A stretch of 64,000 bases of DNA from Pseudarthrobacter sp. C4D7 (GTDB lineage Bacteria; Actinomycetota; Actinomycetes; Actinomycetales; Micrococcaceae). The translations under genes were made by a program, and so were the position numbers. Location of the stretch: positions 124,001-188,000 of the forward strand of contig NZ_JABFMW010000004.1 of the NCBI RefSeq assembly GCF_013359725.1. Reading direction: 5' to 3'. Positions within the stretch are counted from its first letter, which is position 1. The number at the start of each line of letters is the position of its first letter. Below are positions 32,281 to 41,175 of the stretch, piece after piece. The notes under the pieces were generated by a model. That model saw only the letters and a list, made by a program, of their open reading frames with translations. It was not told the DNA's origin and did not search any database.

Positions 32281-33734
32281 CAGAAACTGCGTCCCGCCCC
32301 GGAGCTTCCAGTGCCTTCGGCTGGAGCCTGCTGAACACCGTCCTCTCCCGGCTGGGGACGCTGGGGATCGGCATCGTCCTGGCCCGCGTGCTGGGACCGG
32401 AGTCGTTCGGTACCTTCGCGGTGGCACTGGTGGCGCTCATGGCGGTGTTGAGCTTCAACGAACTCGGCGTGTCACTGGCCATCGTCAGGTGGCCCGGGGA
32501 TCCTGCCCGGATCGTGCCTACCGTCAACACCATTTCGGTGGTGGGAAGTACCGTCTTCTGCGGGGCGGCCATAGTTGCTGCTCCGCTGTTTACCTCCGCC
32601 GTGGGAGATCCACAGGCCACAGATGTCATCAGGGTGTTGATCCTCAGCGTCCTGATCAACGGCGTGGTGGCGTCCCCGGCCGCATTGCTCCAGCGGGACT
32701 TCCGCGAGAAGACCAGGCTGGGGATCGACCAGGTCAATGTCTGGGTGGGCGCCCTGCTCTCCCTGGTCCTGGCCCTTACCGGTATGGGGGCGATGGCGCT
32801 GGCCCTGGGACGAGTGGCCGGCAGCCTGCTCGCCGCCGCGATGTTCCTCCGGGCGTCACCGCTCCCCTACCGGTTGGGCCTGGACCGGGACCTGGTCATG
32901 CCACTGCTGCGGTTCGGGCTGCCACTGGCGGGCACGAGCATTATCTTCTTTGCCCTGGGCTACGCGGACCAGCTGACCACCGGGGCAGTCCTGGGCTCCA
33001 CGGCCCTCGGCTTCTACGTCCTGGCCTTCAACCTCTCAAGCTGGCCGGTCAGTATCCTCGCCCAGCCGCTGCGACGGGTCGCACCGGCCGCCTTTTCATC
33101 CCTCCAACATGACCGCGGCCGGATGAACGCCCTTCCAGGGGCAATTTTCTCCGTGATCACATGCGCCGCCCTTCCCGCCATGCTCTTCCTGGTGGGCTGC
33201 GCCCAGCCGCTGGTCCTGTTGCTTTACGGACGGGCCTGGCTGCCGTCGGCAGAAGTCCTTTCCTGGTTGATCCTGGCCGCCTTCACAAAGATCTTCTGCG
33301 ATCTTGCCTATGACTTCCTTGTAGTACTGGGCCAGTCAGGCACGGTGTTCTACATCCAGGCCGGAAGCCTGCTGGTCCTTGTTCCAGCCCTGATCGCGGG
33401 ATCAAAGCTCTTTGGTGTCCCCGGAGTGGCAGCGGCACAGGCGCTGGTGACCGGCTTCATCGTGCTTCCCTCGTACCTGCGGAAGTTGCACAAAGCCGGC
33501 CTGGACACGGGCGCCATATTCAGGGGAATGCTCGTCCCGGCAACGGTGGGGCTGGCAGTTGGTGGACTCGCGTGGCTGGCGGCGTCCCTGCAACCAAATC
33601 CGGTGCTCGCCCTCGTTGCCGGCGGAACGGCGGCTGGCGGCGGGACACTATGGCTGCTGTATCGGCGCCGCGACCTTGTACGGGATCTTCGCAGCGTAGG
33701 TTCCGCCCCGCTGAGAACTGCGGCAGCGTCATGA
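32277..33734 (+). CDS. Polysaccharide flippase (MOP/Wzx-like), second
   Basis: 485 residues and about 14 hydrophobic helices. FGWSLLNTVLSRLGTLGIGI and LGPESFGTFAVALVALMAV mark the N-terminus of the MOP flippase family; AQPLRRVAPAAFSSLQHDRGR is the usual mid-protein loop. It would flip the undecaprenyl-linked repeat unit made by this operon. Start at 32277 overlaps the stop of the aminotransferase. Distinct from the flippase at 7860. Confidence 0.88.
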   Translation: MTETASRPGASSAFGWSLLNTVLSRLGTLGIGIVLARVLGPESFGTFAVALVALMAVLSFNELGVSLAIVRWPGDPARIVPTVNTISVVGSTVFCGAAIVAAPLFTSAVGDPQATDVIRVLILSVLINGVVASPAALLQRDFREKTRLGIDQVNVWVGALLSLVLALTGMGAMALALGRVAGSLLAAAMFLRASPLPYRLGLDRDLVMPLLRFGLPLAGTSIIFFALGYADQLTTGAVLGSTALGFYVLAFNLSSWPVSILAQPLRRVAPAAFSSLQHDRGRMNALPGAIFSVITCAALPAMLFLVGCAQPLVLLLYGRAWLPSAEVLSWLILAAFTKIFCDLAYDFLVVLGQSGTVFYIQAGSLLVLVPALIAGSKLFGVPGVAAAQALVTGFIVLPSYLRKLHKAGLDTGAIFRGMLVPATVGLAVGGLAWLAASLQPNPVLALVAGGTAAGGGTLWLLYRRRDLVRDLRSVGSAPLRTAAAS

Positions 33735-34999
33735 AAATCCTCGTATTTCCCCACGATCTTGGCATCGGCGGCAGCCAGACCAACGCCATCGAAATTGCAG
33801 CCGGCGTTCAACGCCGCGGACACGAGGTGGTCATTTTCGGTCAACCAGGGGCCCTGAACGGGAGGATTGCCCAGCTTGGGCTGGAGTTCGTGGCTGCACC
33901 GCGCCCCTCGCACCGGCCCACTCCGAGAATTGTGGGGACCCTCATCAGGTTGGTGAAAGAACGCAGCATTGACGTCCTGCACGGCTATGAATGGCCGCCG
34001 GCCCTGGAATGCCTGCTCGCCGCGCGACGCTCGCGGGCAGTAGCCGTGTCCACGGTGATGTCCATGGCCGTTGCTCCCTTCATTCCCAAACATGTGCCGT
34101 TGCTGGTAGGCACGGAGGAAATCCTCTGCAGGGAACGCGGCTTCGGACGTACAGCGGTTGAACTGATGGAACCACCTGTCGACCTGGCGGAAAACAACCC
34201 TGCGGTTGACGTAGGCGCAACTGCCTTCAGGCGCACGTGGGGCCTGGAGGACCGCTCGTTCGTGGTGGTCACCGTTACGCGGTTGGCCGCCGAGCTCAAG
34301 CTGGAGGGCATCCTCTCTGCAATCGACACAGTGCGGCAGGTAGATCCCGCACTGCGGGTCCAACTGCTTATCGCCGGCGACGGCCCAGCCCGCCGTGAAG
34401 TCGCATCAGCCGCGGCCGTGGCCAACGCCGGCCTGGGCCGCGAGGCTGTCATATTGACCGGGCAGCTTGCGGACCCCCGGCCGGCATACGCCTGCGCGGA
34501 TGCGGTCATTGGCATGGGAAGTTCAGCCCTTCGGGCCATGGCTTTTGGAAAACCTACCATTGTGCAGGGTGAGCGTGGCTTCTGGGAGTTGGTCACCCCG
34601 GAAACGCTGCCTTTCTTCCTCCGGCAAGGCTGGTACGGCATCGGTGACAACCCGCTGGGTGCCTCCTCAAAGCTGGCTGGACTCCTGACCGCCCTGCAGT
34701 CAGAGCCGGGAAGGCGGGCGGCACTGGGAACCTTTTGCCTCAAGACAGTCTCCGACCGGTTTTCACTGGGCAGGGCTGCGGAACTCCAGGAGGAGTTCTA
34801 CGGCAGGGCCATAGCGGCACGGCAGCCCGGGTCGGCGTTGCGGAATGACGCAGACGCTGCCCGCCGCTACATCGCCCATCAATTTTCCCAGCAGGCACGG
34901 CGACTTTTCGGCCCTGTTGCCCGGGACGACTTCAACGCAATGGACAAGGTGCTGGCAGCACCCTCCAGTCCCGGTCATACCGCCAGGGGGAACGCGTGA
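33731..34999 (+). CDS. Glycosyltransferase, GT4-like
   Basis: 422 residues. GT-B fold: N-lobe MKILVFPHDLGIGGSQTNAI, C-lobe with VVTVTRLAAELKLEGILSAI (about 175-195), LLIAGDGPARREV and a donor-site region GMGSSALRAMAFGKPTIVQG where the second acidic residue of the usual E(x7)E is replaced. It adds one sugar to the lipid-linked unit. Overlaps both neighbours, so it is fully inside the operon. Confidence 0.85.
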   Translation: MKILVFPHDLGIGGSQTNAIEIAAGVQRRGHEVVIFGQPGALNGRIAQLGLEFVAAPRPSHRPTPRIVGTLIRLVKERSIDVLHGYEWPPALECLLAARRSRAVAVSTVMSMAVAPFIPKHVPLLVGTEEILCRERGFGRTAVELMEPPVDLAENNPAVDVGATAFRRTWGLEDRSFVVVTVTRLAAELKLEGILSAIDTVRQVDPALRVQLLIAGDGPARREVASAAAVANAGLGREAVILTGQLADPRPAYACADAVIGMGSSALRAMAFGKPTIVQGERGFWELVTPETLPFFLRQGWYGIGDNPLGASSKLAGLLTALQSEPGRRAALGTFCLKTVSDRFSLGRAAELQEEFYGRAIAARQPGSALRNDADAARRYIAHQFSQQARRLFGPVARDDFNAMDKVLAAPSSPGHTARGNA

Positions 35000-36150
35000 T
35001 GGCACCCGCGCGAACCATTGTTCTCCTGGCCGGCAGCCGTTGGGAGGATGTCAGGGGAACTGATCATCACCTGGCCAGGTCGCTGTCGAAATCGATCCCT
35101 GTCCTCTGGGTCGACCCCCCGCTGCCACTCCACCTCGCCCTGCGCGGGCCGGATCTCCTTCGGAAACCCACGGACCTTTCCCTGGTCGATCCTGGCATCA
35201 CCCGTCTGCGGGTCATGACAGTCCCGGGATTCACACGAAGGCAACTGGCACCGGCCGCGAGGTTCCTTGTCAATACAGCCATCCGGCGCACCATTGCGAA
35301 ACTCCGGCTCACCCCAGTCGCAACCCTGGTGCTGTCGCCATTGGCGCATTTCCCAACCGGCCTCCCAGGCACCAAAGTCCTGTACGCCACGGATGACTGG
35401 GTATCCGGGGCCCCCCTGATGGGGTTGGACCGCGGCCTGGTCCAGCAGACGCTTGAGTGCAATCTCAAGGCAGCCCAGTCAACAATGGCAGTGTCACCCG
35501 CCCTGGCCAGCCGTCTCGACGCGCTGCTGCCATCCACGGTGCAAAAGACCGCCGTCCTCCCCAATGGATGTGAACTTCCGGTTCCAGGCGAAGAGCCCGG
35601 AACCAAGGCATCAGAAGCCGTCCTGGTAGGTCAGTTGAACGAGCGTCTGGACCTGCCGGTATTGGAGGCCTTGCAGGCATCCGGCATCCACCTGACCGTC
35701 ATCGGTCCCCGCACTGAGCGGGACCCGGAGACCAGGACGCGATTGGACGCATTCCTGGCTGCGGACAATGTGTCCTGGTTGGGCAAACTGCCGTACGCCG
35801 ACACCCAGGCGCACCTGCGCTCAGCCCGGGTCGGACTCACGCCGTACCGTGATACTCCCTTCAACCGGGCCGCGTTTCCGCTCAAGACCCTCGACTACCT
35901 GGCCTCGGGACTGCCCGTTGTGGCCACTGACCTTCCCTCGGTGCGGTGGCTGGATACCGACCTGGTGTCCATTTCCAGCGGACCTTCACACTTCGTTGAG
36001 CAGGTGCATCGGATTCTCCGCTCCGATCCGCGCGGGTTCTCCCCCGGAAAGTACCGGGCCTTTGCCGCGCGCCACACGTGGGACGAGCGCGCCGCGCAAC
36101 TGATCCGGAGTTTTGAAGGGACCGGTGAGCATGGGAATCAAAGCAATTAG
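34999..36150 (+). CDS. Glycosyltransferase, TuaH-like GT-B fold
   Basis: 383 residues. N-terminal VLLAGSRWEDVRGTDHHLAR and VLWVDPPLPLHL are typical of the TuaH-like group first named in teichuronic acid synthesis; the C-terminal lobe has VGLTPYRDTPFNRAAFPLKT and LDYLASGLPVVAT, a donor-binding helix. The ATG at 34999 overlaps the preceding stop; a GTG at 34996 is equally possible, with AGGGGG upstream of both. The next gene starts 20 bases before its stop. Confidence 0.83.
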   Translation: MAPARTIVLLAGSRWEDVRGTDHHLARSLSKSIPVLWVDPPLPLHLALRGPDLLRKPTDLSLVDPGITRLRVMTVPGFTRRQLAPAARFLVNTAIRRTIAKLRLTPVATLVLSPLAHFPTGLPGTKVLYATDDWVSGAPLMGLDRGLVQQTLECNLKAAQSTMAVSPALASRLDALLPSTVQKTAVLPNGCELPVPGEEPGTKASEAVLVGQLNERLDLPVLEALQASGIHLTVIGPRTERDPETRTRLDAFLAADNVSWLGKLPYADTQAHLRSARVGLTPYRDTPFNRAAFPLKTLDYLASGLPVVATDLPSVRWLDTDLVSISSGPSHFVEQVHRILRSDPRGFSPGKYRAFAARHTWDERAAQLIRSFEGTGEHGNQSN

Positions 36151-37405
36151 GGCTGCGGCGGTCATCTTCGCGCTGATCGGCATGTGCTGCTCCGCTTGCA
36201 CCCCGAGCGCAGATGCACTCCCCGCCGCCGGGGAACCACTCAATCTGAAGACCATTCCCTGGGAAGGCGGTCCCGGCTACTGGAAGTCATTCGCCAAGGC
36301 TGATGCGGCCGGCTGGGATGATCCTGCATTTTTTCCGATAGCAATTTGGTACAACGGCATCAGCACCGATGATGAAGTCCGTTTCGACAAAGATCACGGC
36401 ATCAATACGTACATTGGCATGGATAGCAGCACCCCCTATTCCATCTTCGACCGCAATGGCGTCTTCTGGATTGGCGGAAAGCTGAATGACTCCTTTACGT
36501 CGTCCAGCAGGAACTGGGTGGGTGCAATTCTCGATGATGAGGTTGACGGACGGTTCACCCCGGAAGAGGGCCGGAAACACCTCGCCCAACTGCGTGCGGA
36601 GGTACCCCCGGGGCTTTTCAGCTACGCAAACTTCACCAATATGGTGATTGGAAACAATATGAAGGCTGCTGATGCGCAGGCATTCGTCAACGAATTCACC
36701 GACGCGGTTTCCGTCGATATGTACTGGTACACGGTTCCTACCTGTAATCCCGCCACCTACGTCAACACAAATATTGTTCCCATCAGCCGGGAAAGTTGCC
36801 GGAGCGCCTCAAGCTACGGAAAGACCCTCGACGCCCTGCGTCTCCAGGACGCTGCAGACGGGAAACTCCAGCCTTTGTGGCAGTTCGTCGAGAACCTCAA
36901 CGGCGGCCCTGGCGGGGGCAGCCATGTTGCAAATATTGCGGCCGACCAACTCCAAGGCGCCGTCATGAACTCTGTTATTCACGAGGCGCGGGGAATCGTC
37001 TATTTCAACCAGAGCCTTAACGGGCCCTGCCTGGCGGGAAGCGCACTTCGTGCGGCCCAGGTGTCTCCAGGCTTCTGCGGTGCAGCCCAGATGGAAGCGA
37101 TGCGCACCATCAATGCACACATCCGCGAGCTGGCGCCAGTAATCAATACCCAGTCCTTTGAATACCGCTTTGGCGACGGCATGGACACAATGCTCAAGGT
37201 CCATGAGGGATATGCGTACGTGTTCGCAATGATTGAAGCAGGCTCCCGTCCCGGCGACCGGACGCTCACCCTGCCCGGATCAATCAAGACGTCGTCCGCG
37301 GAAGTGCTCTTCGAAAACCGGTCCATAAGCGTCGACAGCCAGGGCAAGTTCTCTGATTCGTTCCCTAAAGAATCGACCTACCACATCTACAAGGTGAAGC
37401 TATGA
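36131..37405 (+). CDS. Secreted or lipid-anchored protein of unknown family (possible glycan-active)
   Basis: 424 residues. The N-terminus (IRAAAVIFALIGMCCSAC) is a signal peptide ending in cysteines, so it may be a lipoprotein, although the lipobox is imperfect. The mature part contains PIAIWYNGISTDDEVRFDKD, AILDDEVDGRFTPEEG and LFSYANFTNMVIGNN, with many aromatic and acidic residues, giving a glycoside-hydrolase-like TIM-barrel impression, but I cannot assign a family or catalytic pair. In the middle of an EPS operon it may cut, modify or bind the exported polymer. GC is a little lower here than in the flanking genes. Confidence 0.65.
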   Translation: MGIKAIRAAAVIFALIGMCCSACTPSADALPAAGEPLNLKTIPWEGGPGYWKSFAKADAAGWDDPAFFPIAIWYNGISTDDEVRFDKDHGINTYIGMDSSTPYSIFDRNGVFWIGGKLNDSFTSSSRNWVGAILDDEVDGRFTPEEGRKHLAQLRAEVPPGLFSYANFTNMVIGNNMKAADAQAFVNEFTDAVSVDMYWYTVPTCNPATYVNTNIVPISRESCRSASSYGKTLDALRLQDAADGKLQPLWQFVENLNGGPGGGSHVANIAADQLQGAVMNSVIHEARGIVYFNQSLNGPCLAGSALRAAQVSPGFCGAAQMEAMRTINAHIRELAPVINTQSFEYRFGDGMDTMLKVHEGYAYVFAMIEAGSRPGDRTLTLPGSIKTSSAEVLFENRSISVDSQGKFSDSFPKESTYHIYKVKL

Positions 37406-38283
37406 GCCGGTCAATCGATCACGTACTGCTTACCCGTTTCAACCTTCCGTCTTTAGGCACGGAAAGCTACGTTCGCGCCCAGGATGGATGGCTTTCACGC
37501 AGATTGGATCTGTTTGAGGAATTCTGTTTGCCATCGGTCCGCGACCAGACACGCCAGGATTTTCACTGGATTATCTACCTTGATCCCGAAAGCCCGGACT
37601 GGCTGCTCGACCGGCTCAATGACCTCAACTCGCCGCGGATTTTCACTCCTGTATTCCGAACCGCAGTTTCGGCGGCGGATCGTGTACAGGATTTGGAAGC
37701 CGTCACGGGCGCCGCCGGCAAGACCCTCATCACGACAAATCTCGACAACGATGATGGACTCGCGGCAGACTTCGTCGAGCGCCTGCAAAACCTCCCTAAC
37801 AGCCATTCAAGATCGGCTGTCTACTTCACCCAAGGCCTGATCCGCCACGGCGAAAGGGTTTACGCCCGCAAGGACGCTGCAAACGCATTCTGCTCCGTCA
37901 GGGAGTCCTGGGATGATCCCCAAACGTGCTGGGCAGACTGGCACAACCGGTTGGGCCTCTCCATGTCCGTGGCGGAAATCGGTGGGCCGGCCGCTTGGTT
38001 GCAGGTCATACACGGAACGAACGTCAGCAACCGCGTCCGCGGACGACGAATCGCTGTGGGAACTGAACACATCCTGCGTTTTGGCTCCCTGCTGGCTGGT
38101 GTCGAAAACCCCTCGAAAGCCGCGCTGCTGCGGGAAGCCTCCGCTGGCCTCTACCGCGGAGCCCGGGACGCCGCGCGGTCGGCGACGCGGGACACCATCA
38201 TCTTGCTGGCCGGTAAAGATGGCCTGGACCGTGTCAAAACCCTCGTTCGTGCACAGGCCAATGCCCTGGTCAGTCGTAAATAG
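37402..38283 (+). CDS. Putative rhamnosyltransferase-like glycosyltransferase (PF11316 type)
   Basis: 293 residues. The sequence LLTRFNLPSLG, then WLSRRLDLFEEFCLPSVRDQ, WIIYLDPESPDWL and ITTNLDNDDGLAADFVERL match the family annotated as putative rhamnosyl transferases, with the LDNDDG block as the likely nucleotide-sugar/metal site. It would add a (deoxy)sugar in the cytosol. ATG overlaps the stop of the unknown secreted protein by 4 bases. Confidence 0.82.
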   Translation: MSRSIDHVLLTRFNLPSLGTESYVRAQDGWLSRRLDLFEEFCLPSVRDQTRQDFHWIIYLDPESPDWLLDRLNDLNSPRIFTPVFRTAVSAADRVQDLEAVTGAAGKTLITTNLDNDDGLAADFVERLQNLPNSHSRSAVYFTQGLIRHGERVYARKDAANAFCSVRESWDDPQTCWADWHNRLGLSMSVAEIGGPAAWLQVIHGTNVSNRVRGRRIAVGTEHILRFGSLLAGVENPSKAALLREASAGLYRGARDAARSATRDTIILLAGKDGLDRVKTLVRAQANALVSRK

Positions 38284-38296
38284 GAAGGAGTAAACC

Positions 38297-39127
38297 ATGT
38301 TCTTGCGTGACCTGTACGACAGCCTTAGGCGTCGGTGGTACATCGTAGCGGCAGGGATTTTGATAACAGCTGCCATAGCGGGACTAGCCTACGGCCAGTC
38401 TCCCGTCAAATACGAGGCCTCCGGCAGCGTTGCCCTGGTGCCCCCGGCAACTGCTGTCATTTCGGGAGACAACCCGTTCCTGTACATGGGTGGACTGGAA
38501 CAGGCACTCGGTGTGCTGATCGTGAAGTTGAATTCGCCCGAAGTCCAGCACAAAGTCTCGGACAATTTTCCCGACACCGAATACACCGCCGTACGGGAAC
38601 CCTCCACGAATGGTCCGATTGTCCGAATTTCCGTCAGCGGACCCAATGCCACTGAAACCCTCAGCGTGCTCCGCCAGGTCCTCGGCTCGGTGCCGGAGAA
38701 CCTCACGTCGCTGCAGGACGCACTCAACCTGAGCGCCGCTTCACGGATGACCTCGCTCCCGCTTTCGCAAGATGATGAAGCGGTGGCCAACGGCAGCGGC
38801 AGAAGCCGGACCCTCCTGGCCCTGGCTGCAGTGGGAATCGCTGGAACAGTCATTTTGACCGGCCAACTGGATAAGGTCCTTCTCCGCCGGCGCCGCGACG
38901 GCGTTCCTCCCAACGTCGGCGAACCCTCGGTGAAGCCGGCCTCTCCACGGAAGGAGGATTTTGTCGTTGAAGGTCCTCGGCATGTTGGCGCGGGTGCCGC
39001 CGGCAGGCGCAACAGGACCCATGGACCAACACGGGCCGGATCCGGGGCCGGGACCAACAGCAACTCCCGGTTGACGGATGAGGACCCTGCACACGGGCGG
39101 GAACACGTGGATGCCGCAAAGCCCTGA
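38297..39127 (+). CDS. Chain-length-determinant-like membrane protein (Wzz/YveK-like)
   Basis: 276 residues. Two hydrophobic helices (about 14-33, and about 174-190) flank an extracytoplasmic region of about 140 residues containing EASGSVALVPP, as in Wzz/YveK polymerisation regulators. A basic, disordered tail (about 195-276) replaces the usual BY-kinase domain, and no P-loop is present. It would set chain length with the Wzy protein downstream. AAGGAGT precedes the ATG at good spacing. Confidence 0.75.
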   Translation: MFLRDLYDSLRRRWYIVAAGILITAAIAGLAYGQSPVKYEASGSVALVPPATAVISGDNPFLYMGGLEQALGVLIVKLNSPEVQHKVSDNFPDTEYTAVREPSTNGPIVRISVSGPNATETLSVLRQVLGSVPENLTSLQDALNLSAASRMTSLPLSQDDEAVANGSGRSRTLLALAAVGIAGTVILTGQLDKVLLRRRRDGVPPNVGEPSVKPASPRKEDFVVEGPRHVGAGAAGRRNRTHGPTRAGSGAGTNSNSRLTDEDPAHGREHVDAAKP

Positions 39128-40457
39128 ACGTATCTCAAGCGGCACAGCCGTTGCAGGGACGCGATTACGCCGCCCTTTGCGCAAGCGGGCAGATGGCAGC
39201 TGGGATGCCGTGGATGCCCTGGCGCTGCTGCTCCTGGTTCTGCTTGCCATTCCGTCCAACCGGACCATCGAGCCCCTTGGTGGGGCAGGCGTTCCGGCGA
39301 TGCTTCTCGCGCTGCTCTTCCTGCCGTGGTGGGGATGGTATGCGGCTCAGCGGGAAGCCCGGCTTTTCCCCGCCCCGGCCCAGCCAGTGCGGACCGCCAT
39401 AGTCATTCTCCTGCTCTGCATCCTGGCAAGCTACGCCGCTGGATCACTGCGTGCCCTCTCAGACCCCGAAAGCAATGGGCTCAACCTGGGGTTGCTGAGG
39501 GCTGCTTCGTTCATGGGTATCCTGGCGGTCGCGGCTGACGGCATCCCGAGCAGGCGCCGTTTGATCCAACTGCTCCGCTGGTGCTGCCTCCTGTGCGGGA
39601 TGTACGCGACCCTGGGGGTTGTCCAGTTCGTCACAGGACAGTCTTTTGTGGAAGGTATTTCCCTTCCCGGGCTGGCAGTCAGCGACTTCGGCGCCCTCCA
39701 GGAACGGGGAGGCTTCAACCGGCCCTCCTCAACGGCCCGGAATCCCCTGGAGTACGCCTACGTGCTCTCTATGTTCTTTCCCATCGCCGTCAGCCTGGCC
39801 CTCCACGACAGGAAGCAGAACGCACTCATGCGCTGGTTCCCGGTGGCCGCCATTGCCACTGCGGCAGCGCTCTCCGTTTCAAGGTCGGCAATTGTCGGGG
39901 TGGCCGTTGCCACCGTGGTTCTTGTGCCCTTTTGGACGGCGGATGTTCGTCGAAAGGCTGCGGTTGCAGCCCTGGGGCTTCTGGGAGTCGTGTGGATCAT
40001 GGTTCCGGGCATGATGGGCACGCTGTTGAATCTGTTCGGCGAGCATGATCCGGGTGTGGACTCGAGAACGGACAGCTACACAGTTGTCTGGTCATTTTGG
40101 CAGCTCAATCCGGTGTTTGGCCGCGGCTTTGGCACCTTCCTGCCTGCGTACCGGATCCTCGACAACCAGTACCTGCTCACGCTGGTGGAAACCGGCGCGC
40201 TGGGGCTGGCGGCCTTCGCCGGCGTGGCGGCTACCGCAGTCGTTGTGGCAATCAAGGCAGGAAGGCGCTCTACACAGCCACTCTTCCGGAGCCTCGGTCC
40301 CGGACTGGCGGCCAGCGTCGTAGCGGGAGCAGTGCTGACGGGCTTCTTCGATGCATTGTCATTCCCCCAAGCAGCCGGCGTGTTGTTCCTGGTTCTCGGC
40401 CTGTGCGGTGCCTTCTGGCGGCTCAAAGATGTTGATGTGGAGGCAGGTCATGGCTAG
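39111..40457 (+). CDS. Wzy/O-antigen-ligase-like polymerase
   Basis: 448 residues with about 10-12 hydrophobic helices. The long extracytoplasmic loop and the C-terminal part with SRTDSYTVVWSFWQLNPVF and GRGFGTFLPAYRILDNQYL match the O-antigen ligase/polymerase family (WaaL/Wzy), which joins flipped repeat units on the outer face. Start uncertain: ATG 39111 gives a short overlap with the upstream gene; ATG 39078 in frame is an alternative. It is the only clear polymerase in the + operon. Confidence 0.84.
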   Translation: MPQSPERISSGTAVAGTRLRRPLRKRADGSWDAVDALALLLLVLLAIPSNRTIEPLGGAGVPAMLLALLFLPWWGWYAAQREARLFPAPAQPVRTAIVILLLCILASYAAGSLRALSDPESNGLNLGLLRAASFMGILAVAADGIPSRRRLIQLLRWCCLLCGMYATLGVVQFVTGQSFVEGISLPGLAVSDFGALQERGGFNRPSSTARNPLEYAYVLSMFFPIAVSLALHDRKQNALMRWFPVAAIATAAALSVSRSAIVGVAVATVVLVPFWTADVRRKAAVAALGLLGVVWIMVPGMMGTLLNLFGEHDPGVDSRTDSYTVVWSFWQLNPVFGRGFGTFLPAYRILDNQYLLTLVETGALGLAAFAGVAATAVVVAIKAGRRSTQPLFRSLGPGLAASVVAGAVLTGFFDALSFPQAAGVLFLVLGLCGAFWRLKDVDVEAGHG

Positions 40458-41133
40458 CCGCTTCATGAAACCTGCACCCCGAGGGGCGGTGCTTCGTCGG
40501 TGGCCCGCGGCCCTGGTCATACTGGCTCTTATGGTGCCGATCATCATTGCGGCCGGCCAGAGCAAGGGCGTCTACTGGTCCCGTGTGGATGTGGTTTTCC
40601 TGCCGCCCGCGGGGGCTGCTGCAGGCAATCCACTGCGCTCCGATTCCCAGGATGTCGTGCAGTTCGCGGCTGTGATTCAACGACGGGCCATCACTAAAAG
40701 CGCTGAACCGGACATCGAGCTGAACGGAGCCAGTCTTTTCGCAGCAGGAATCCGGGAGGGGTATCGCGTCTACCAGCCCAACGCGGGAAGTCAGTGGCAG
40801 CGTTCCTTCAAGAGGGCCGTAGTGTCCATTGAAGTCGTGTCGGAAGACGAAGCAACTGCGACGCAGAGGGCCATGCAACTGGCGGACAGCATCACTTTGT
40901 CCGCAGGGCAGGAGCAGAGAGCACTGGGGGTCATTCCGACAGCCCGGATTTCCACTGAGCTTTCACCGTCCGTACCCACCACCAGCTATCACGGCACGAA
41001 CCGGCCCGCCGCCGTGGGTGCCCTCACTGTCCTTGCCCTTGCACTGGCCAGTGGGGCAGCCCTCATGACCGGCAAAGCAAAGCTGAAAGCCCGCAACAAA
41101 CCACGCGGTAAAAAGTCCCTGTTGGATGCATAG
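40450..41133 (+). CDS. Two-helix membrane protein, chain-length-like
   Basis: 227 residues. A hydrophobic helix at about 19-36 (ALVILALMVPIIIAAGQS) and another near 193-212 flank an extracytoplasmic domain, followed by a short basic tail (KLKARNKPRGKKS). This topology resembles Wzz-like polymerisation factors and the gene at 38297, but sequence similarity is low. Last gene of the 15.5-kb + operon; its ATG overlaps the Wzy stop. A small GGGGAT/ATCCCC hairpin (41150-41166) follows. Confidence 0.62.
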   Translation: MASRFMKPAPRGAVLRRWPAALVILALMVPIIIAAGQSKGVYWSRVDVVFLPPAGAAAGNPLRSDSQDVVQFAAVIQRRAITKSAEPDIELNGASLFAAGIREGYRVYQPNAGSQWQRSFKRAVVSIEVVSEDEATATQRAMQLADSITLSAGQEQRALGVIPTARISTELSPSVPTTSYHGTNRPAAVGALTVLALALASGAALMTGKAKLKARNKPRGKKSLLDA

Positions 41134-41175
41134 GCCTGCAGGCGGCAAAGGGGATGTGGGATCCCCTCCACGCTT

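Noticed and set aside
41134-41175. Strong terminator between the two convergent EPS units
   Set aside because: Only a 6-bp GGGGAT/ATCCCC stem without T-run is visible, so it is mentioned only in the neighbouring gene entry.
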